From: Watersipora subatra
Taxonomy: Eukaryota; Bryozoa; Gymnolaemata; Cheilostomatida; Watersiporidae
Direction of reading: 5' to 3'
Assembly: GCF_963576615.1 (NCBI RefSeq)
Contig: NC_088711.1
Location: 2,108,001-2,172,000 of the forward strand
DNA length: 64,000 nucleotides
The translations under genes and the position numbers were made by a program. Shown in pieces: positions 59,101 to 64,000 of the stretch. The notes under the pieces were generated by a model. That model had not been told where the DNA came from. It saw nothing but the letters and a program-made list of their open reading frames with translations, and did not search any database. Position 1 is the first letter of the stretch. Each line of letters starts with the position of its first letter.

Positions 59101-59114
59101 TTGCCATTTATCAC
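47104..59114 (-). CDS. xylA: Xylose isomerase, eukaryotic intron-rich copy, first exon missing
   Basis: Twelve exons in order: 59114-59042, 57108-56967, 55238-55101, 54090-53981, 53528-53433, 51911-51828, 51487-51432, 51119-51049, 50793-50688, 48942-48840, 48367-48213, 47187-47104 (stop TAG). Phases fit throughout; 405 residues, so about 30 N-terminal residues are lacking compared with class II enzymes. It interconverts xylose and xylulose in a metal-dependent TIM barrel. Catalytic and metal residues are all visible: the His of WSFHD (about 69), Glu of [17 protein letters not shown] (201), Glu and His of NVEPNH (237, 240), Asp of LGSIDSN (265), Asps of GWDTDQFP (276, 278) and Asp of LNFDAKVRR (308). 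Both family signatures are present ([16 protein letters not shown]; the LIEPK block). Twelve introns-split exons show it is a resident animal gene, not bacterial contamination. The exon for the first residues was not found up to 64000. Confidence 0.95.
49866..50010. repeat. Tandem duplication, about 68-bp unit, 2.1 copies
   Basis: Two near-identical copies containing GCACTATTGTATAATTCACC and GATACAGCTGATAGGAACCT, in xylose isomerase intron 9. Confidence 0.85.
50170..50355. repeat. Imperfect repeat, about 36-bp unit, 5 copies
   Basis: Units containing GACACCTGCCTCAATTAG and AATGGTATAGACATA, in xylose isomerase intron 9. A shorter (GGCAGAGACACTAA)n run of four copies lies at 50607-50670 just beside exon 50793-50688. 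Confidence 0.8.
52002..52058. repeat. 18-bp tandem repeat, 3 copies
   Basis: Unit TACGTCCGCGTACTCTCG, rich in CpG and CGTACG palindromes, in xylose isomerase intron 5 just before the 33-bp array. Confidence 0.85.
52130..53080. repeat. 33-bp minisatellite, about 29 units
   Basis: Unit AACTTCACCAATCATCTTCA followed by TACTCTCATATTT; variants TAGTCTC/TACTCTC and ATATTT/ATGTTT alternate. It occupies most of xylose isomerase intron 5. Open frames on both strands (339 and 298 codons) follow from the 33-bp period and are not genes. Confidence 0.96.
53680..53920. repeat. 22-bp tandem repeat, about 11 units
   Basis: Imperfect unit CTTGGTTAGCTCTATCTTATCC in xylose isomerase intron 4. Confidence 0.88.
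54380..55123. repeat. 42-bp minisatellite made of copies of an exon end plus its 5' splice site
   Basis: Seventeen intronic copies plus the real exon end (55101-55123). On the transcript strand each unit holds the last 23 bases of exon 55238-55101 (ending CTGTTTGCTCACCCAAG), then GTGAGTGCTGTAGAGCA. So every unit repeats the exon-donor junction AAG/GTGAGT. The array begins at the true splice site and fills most of the intron. Confidence 0.93.
55587..56387. mobile_element. pogo/Tigger-type element, internally deleted
   Basis: Inverted ends CAGTGGAACCTCGGTT.TCGA (55587 onwards) and the complement ending at 56387, with TA on both sides (55585-55586, 56388-56389). Inside, an ATG at 55852 opens [11 protein letters not shown] and a nearby frame ends [15 protein letters not shown]. 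These resemble the first and last residues of Tigger/CENP-B-like transposases, joined by loss of everything between. Lies in xylose isomerase intron 2. Confidence 0.8.
57440..59071. repeat. 31-bp minisatellite made of copies of an exon end plus its 5' splice site, split by a transposon
   Basis: About 17 clear units in two blocks (57440-57864 and 58908-59041) adjoining exon 59114-59042. On the transcript strand units read CATTCAGGGGCCAGG then GTAAGTCTAACACA or close variants; the first 15 bases match the exon end. Most units keep GTAAG or GTGAG; two have CTAAG instead. A block with GTGAATGGTGTG is itself repeated 183 bp apart. More decayed units extend to about 57390. Confidence 0.92.
57865..58907. 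mobile_element. hAT-like element inserted in the 31-bp array, with a nested MITE
   Basis: Near-duplicated 8-mers AATGTGTT (57857-57864) and GATGTGTT (58908-58915) flank it. The ends TAGGGTTGC.. and ..GCCATCCCTA are only partly inverted; CGATAGTCG-type motifs recur near both ends. Within it, about 58014-58684 is a copy, in reverse, of the TA-flanked MITE at 619-1743 (shared GGATAACTCG ends and the TTGTTCGGTCCCGTGAAGTT end block). Confidence 0.65.
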
Positions 59115-59766
59115 CTACCAAAAGAGAAAGGATACTCTTCTAGTGCTGATAACTTTGACAGAGTAAGCCATATTTGAAGAATTAACAAAGCGCAGACTAC
59201 ATCCTTTTTTAAAATCTGAAACAGCAAGCGGATCATCAGCAAACCCTAGACCTCCAGCCCCTCCTCAAACCAACTGTCTATAAAGCCTGGTACACCATGA
59301 ACTCTCTCCACTGACTTGACTTCAACCCGAGTATTGGCTTTGTCCAGCTTTGTCTTTATGGACAGCTTTTATCGTTAAAAACACGAAGCTTCCGCAATTA
59401 ATTATTGCAAACAATGCTTTTGCTTGCAAATTTTTTATTTTAGTATCAAAACAACACCGAAAAATAATATTATTCAAGAGAATGACGATCGTTTTCTACA
59501 AAAATAGCGGCTTTTTCGTGGACGAGTGCATGTGCAAACAGGGTGATGACGTCAAAAAAACGATGGATATACTGACTCCTACCAAATGATACCAATAGGA
59601 ATTGGTCAAACCTTTCCCTAGTTGACCAATGTGAACGTTGACTGTCTGATGATGGGTCTGTAGATGCACAAAGTACTAGGCATAAAAGAGTAAAACTGAC
59701 TGGATAATATTCATGCAAATCTCACAAATGTATCATAAAAAGTCTCCCTAGTGCTAAACACTAATA
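59115..59766. other. Upstream of the first visible xylose isomerase exon, no feature identified
   Basis: Probably intron. A minus-strand stretch at about 59220-59360 reads as KTKLDKANTRVEVKSVERV and later GFADDPLAVS, hinting at a decayed reverse transcriptase, but too short and broken to call. Confidence 0.4.
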
Positions 59767-62700
59767 GCAGAATGAGTTGAATGATCCTGTTAGTGCAGTG
59801 ATCTGTTTTGGCACAAAGATAGCACCTACTATCTATGAAATGAATGAGTTGAATGATCCTGTTAGCAGAGCTGCTCTCAAATCATGGTGATTTGAATATT
59901 TGAATATTTGAAGCAAATCATTTTGTACTGATTTGACACAAATGATGATTTGATTCGATTTGAAAAGCTTTGGAAGTAACTTGAGTTGATTTGAAGTTTC
60001 GGGCTGATTTGAAGACTTGATTTGAAAAATAATTCAAATCACATCGCTATTGATAGCCTTGTCTTCTGTAACCGATCGAAACATTTTCACGACATTTGCG
60101 AAGTTAGCCCAAACTTTGGCAAGAAATGCACACCATCAGTACCGAGGCTAAGCAACCGCGTGTGTGTGTCTCTCTACAGAAAAAAGAAAAGGACCGCGTG
60201 TCGTGTGTGTAAAAGAAATCAACATGAGCAGCTCTGGTAAGTTGTGGAAAAGGCATGTTTGTAGTTGTGGTGCTGGCATTGAATACTTTGATGTCAATTA
60301 TTTGATTGCTAGTAATTGGTTGTGACTATCCCACTCTAACCTCACAATCACTAGCCAAAATAAAAATTACTTGTGCTGTGCCTACGGCATGAATGAATGA
60401 ATATAGTATTATAATATATAATATTCTATACAATACTATTCCATGCCGCCGACACATTCAATATTCACAGTAATGACAATGTTCATGAATATAAATATGC
60501 ATTATATTATAATTGGGTAGGATTTAATTTATAAAATAAATTAAAATTTTATTTGTTATATCAAATTTATTAGAATAATATTAAATAACATTTTGATTTA
60601 ATTTATTATTTTAAATTATAAAAAAATAGCATAACAATAACATTCTATCCAAGTAAGTATAATAAATGTAATATTTATATATCATACATAGTTTTAACAT
60701 TTATCTATACATTATTATTATATAATTAATTATATTATATGTATAATAATATAATTAATAATATTTTATACACAGTCACTTACTTACTAAGTGAAGTATA
60801 ATACTTAAAACGGGATTTCGATTAAAAAGGACGATGTACAGAAAGAGGAAGTCACATGCACTCAGCAAATACAAACATGTGTTAATGAAGATACGTTCGC
60901 TGATTTTTTGAATAGAGCACCTTTAGCTAGTACAAGTAACCTAGATTCAGTACATCAGGAGATTGAAAAGTATATGGCGAAAAGCAGATTTTCTTGTAAC
61001 ACTCTAAGCTATTGGCAAGGTGAGACACAGTTACTGAGGCTTAGCAAGCTGGCGCTGAGGGTCCTTTTAGTACCAGCTTCATCAGCTCCCATAGAACGGG
61101 TTTTTAGTAAAAGTGGCTTCATCATGAGGCCACACAGGAGCTCCTTGACATCTGAAAACTTGCGCAAGCTAGTTTTTCTAAAATGCAACAAGTGTATTTA
61201 AGTAAATGTGTTAATATAATGTAACTGTTGATTATAGGCTCAATGCTTAGTTTCATTTCCTTCAAGTTCAAGCCTCAGTAACTGTGTTTCACTTGCCAAT
61301 ATTTTCAGGTTTTATCTTATACTTGTATCTTATATTTTGTAACTTTAAAAAAGTATCGAAAGTTGTTTTTTTTACATTTGTACATTCTTGCTTAAAAGCT
61401 TCAATAAAAGCAGTCACAGCCATGACCACAAACTGTTACATAACCCTCCACTCATTCATTGATGTATCCAGCCAATGGTATGATGTGCTTTGCCATGATG
61501 TTTTAATATACCTCGAAGAACACAGAAAAAAACCTTATCTAGTGATGATTTTAGCATACATAACACATATAGTGGTACAGAGATACAGCTATACTATTCC
61601 TATCCATAGAACCCAAAACGGGCACGGGGCAAATCCCCTACCCTTTCCCCCTGGTTCAGGTCCAATGGATAGGAAGAGTACAGACTATGCCGCTACAGCT
61701 ACACTGTAGATTGATCATACTATGCAATAATTGAGCAAACAATTTGAAAGAGTATTTCAAATCATTCTCAAATGATTCAGGATTTGAATTCGTTATTGAG
61801 CTGATTCGATTTGATTTGCTTTGAATCTGCCGACAACGGTAGGGGATTTGATTTGATTTGTAGTTTGCCGGATATGATTTGAGTCATAAAAAAGTCATTT
61901 GAAAGCAGCTCTGCCTGTTAGTGCAGTGATCTGTTTTGGCACAAAGGTAGCACCTACTATCTATGAAATGAATGAGTTGAATGATCCGGTTAGTGCAGTG
62001 ATCTGTTTTGGTACAAAGGTAGCACCTACTATCTATGAAATGAATGAGTTGAATGATCCTGTTAGTGCAGTGATCTGTTTTGGTACAAAGGTAGCACCTA
62101 CTATCTATGAAATGAATGAGTTGAATGATCCTGTTAATGCAGTGATCTGTTTTGGTACAAAGGTAGCACCTACTATCTATGAAATGAATGAGTTGAATGA
62201 TCCTGTTAGTGCAGTGATCTGTTTTGGTACAAAGGTAGCACCTACTATCTATGAAATGAATGAGTTGAATGATCCTGTTAGTGCAGTGATCTGTTTTGGT
62301 ACAAAGGTAGCACCTACTATCTATGAAATGAATGAGTTGAATGATCCTGTTAGTGCAGTGATCTGTTTTGGTACAAAGGTAGCACCTACTATCTATGAAA
62401 TGAATGAGTTGAATGATCCTGTTAGTGCAGTGATCTGTTTTGGTACAAAGGTAGCACCTACTATCTATGAAATGAATGAGTTGAATGATCCTGTTAGTGC
62501 AGTGATCTGTTTTGGTACAAAGGTAGCACCTACTATCTATGAAATGAATGAGTTGAATGATCCTGTTAGTGCAGTGATCTGTTTTGGTACAAAGGTAGCA
62601 CCTACTATCTATGAAATGAATGAGTTGAATGATCCTGTTAATGCAGTGATCTGTTTTGGTACAAAGGTAGCACCTACTATCTATGAAATGAATGAGTTGA

Positions 62701-63989
62701 ATGATCCTGTTAGTGCAGTGATCTGTTTTGGTACAAAGGTAGCACCTACTATCTATGAAATGAATGAGTTGAATGATCCTGTTAGTGCAGTGATCTGTTT
62801 TGGTACAAAGGTAGCACCTACTATCTATGAAATGAATGAGTTGAATGATCCTGTTAGTGCAGTGATCTGTTTTGGTACAAAGGTAGCACCTACTATCTAT
62901 GAAATGAATGAGTTGAATGATCCGGTTAGTGCAGTGATCTGTTTTGGCACAAAGGTAGCACCTACTATCTATGAAATGAATGAGTTGAATGATCCCGTTA
63001 GTGCAGTGATCGGTTTTGGTACAAAGGTAGCACCTACTATCTATGAAATGAATGAGTTGAATGATCCTGTTAGTGCAGTGATCTGTTTTGGTACAAAGGT
63101 AGCACCTACTATCTATGAAATGAATGAGTTGAATGATCCTGTTAGTGCAGTGATCTGTTTTGGCACAAAGGTAGCACCTACTATCTATGAAATGAATGAG
63201 TTGAATGATCCTGTTAGTGCAGTGATCTGTTTTGGTACAAAGGTAGCACCTACTATCTATGAAATGAATGAGTTGAATGATCCTGTTAGTGCAGTGATCT
63301 GTTTTGGTACAAAGGTAGCACCTACTATCTATGAAATGAATGAGTTGAATGATCCTGTTAGTGCAGTGATCTGTTTTGGCACAAAGGTAGCACCTACTAT
63401 CTATGAAATGAATGAGTTGAATGATCCCGTTAGTGCAGTGATCTGTTTTGGTACAAAGGTAGCACCTACTATCTATGAAATGAATGAGTTGAATGATCCT
63501 GTTAGTGCAGTGATCTGTTTTGGTACAAAGGTAGCACCTATTATCTATGAAATGAATGAGTTGAATGATCCTGTTAGTGCAGTGATCTGTTTTGGCACAA
63601 AGGTAGCACCTACTATCTATGAAATGAATGAGTTGAATGATCCTGTTAGTGCAGTGATCGGTTTTGGTACAAAGGTAGCACCTACTATCTATGAAATGAA
63701 TGAGTTGAATGATCCTGTTAGTGCAGTGATCTGTTTTGGTACAAAGGTAGCACCTACTATCTATGAAATGAATGAGTTGAATGATCCCGTTAGTGCAGTG
63801 ATTGGTTTTGGTACAAAGGTAGCACCTACTATCTATGAAATGAATGAGTTGAATGATCCTGTTAGTGCAGTGATCTGTTTTGGTACAAAGGTAGCACCTA
63901 CTATCTATGAAATGAATGAGTTGAATGACCCTGTTAGTGCAGTGATCTGTTTTGGTACAAAGGTAGCACCTACGATCTATGAAATGTAA
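59767..63989. repeat. 72-bp minisatellite, about 30 units, interrupted by a hAT element
   Basis: One unit and part of the next at 59767-59865, then about 29 units at 61914-63989. The plus frame translates as VSAVICFGTKVAPTIYEMNE followed by LNDP, 24 residues per unit, open for 696 codons and ending in TAA at 63987. Units differ by single bases, both silent and amino-acid changing. GGC variants at 62947, 63163, 63379 and 63595 are 216 bp apart, a three-unit higher-order period. An in-frame TAG lies just before the first unit. Confidence 0.95.
59866..61913 (+). mobile_element. hAT transposon, 2,048 bp, with C-terminal transposase remnant
   Basis: Inverted ends CAGAGCTGCTCTCAAATCA (59866) and the near complement ending at 61913, flanked by the exact 8-bp duplication CCTGTTAG (59858-59865, 61914-61921). 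A plus frame at 60908-61201 encodes the hAT dimerisation domain: LSYWQGE, LRLSKLALRVLLVPASSAPI, ERVFSKSGFIMRPHRSSLT, ENLRKLVFLKCN. The rest of the transposase is gone or unreadable, so it is not autonomous. Motifs of ATTTGA are frequent inside both ends. Confidence 0.93.
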
Positions 63990-64000
63990 AGAGAAATTCT

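Noticed and set aside
59220-59360. Reverse-transcriptase-like FADD motif on the minus strand
   Set aside because: Too short, with a stop between the blocks; no supporting domain.

Overview
The window is animal nuclear DNA. It is AT-rich, its genes are split into many short exons with GT..AG introns, and the introns are full of tandem repeats and DNA transposons. Gene content fits a bilaterian invertebrate, possibly a marine lophotrochozoan. The species cannot be fixed from sequence alone. No bacterial operons, CRISPR arrays, rRNA genes or tRNA genes were found.

Five genes were rebuilt by hand from splice sites with reading phase checked at every junction. (1) 2289-8649, minus: the N-terminal part of ZSWIM8, a SWIM-zinc-finger ubiquitin-ligase receptor (7 exons, continuing off the left edge). 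(2) 10024-18280, plus: RPS14 (uS11), complete, 4 exons, 151 residues, with two related C/D-box snoRNA candidates in its introns. (3) 19002-34130, minus: an EFA6/PSD-type Arf guanine exchange factor, 11 exons covering the Sec7 domain, PH domain and C-terminal helical region, 5' end not found. (4) 39876-46503, plus: an unrecognised four-pass membrane protein, 6 exons, 242 residues. (5) 47104-59114, minus: a eukaryotic xylose isomerase, 12 exons, 405 residues, complete at the C terminus and lacking only the first roughly 30 residues. ZSWIM8 and RPS14 are head to head; RPS14/EFA6 and the membrane protein/xylose isomerase pairs are convergent.

The most unusual structure is in the xylose isomerase gene. 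Two of its introns hold minisatellites (42-bp and 31-bp units) whose unit is the last 15-23 bases of the preceding coding exon plus its 5' splice site. Each of these introns therefore opens with a long row of copies of its own exon-donor junction. Other introns hold a 19-bp array of about 119 units with a 608-bp higher-order repeat (ZSWIM8), an 18-bp array (EFA6), 25-bp and 40-bp arrays (membrane protein) and a 33-bp array (xylose isomerase). A 72-bp array at the right edge is open for 696 codons and is split by a hAT transposon.

DNA transposons were assigned from terminal inverted repeats and target-site duplications: a Harbinger-type element with a nested pogo/Tigger-type element, hAT elements with 8-bp duplications, TTAA-flanked piggyBac-type elements with a transposase remnant, TA-flanked elements and probable Helitron copies. 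A 3' fragment of a non-LTR retrotransposon lies in an EFA6 intron. The small proteins that can be translated from the tandem arrays are not genes.
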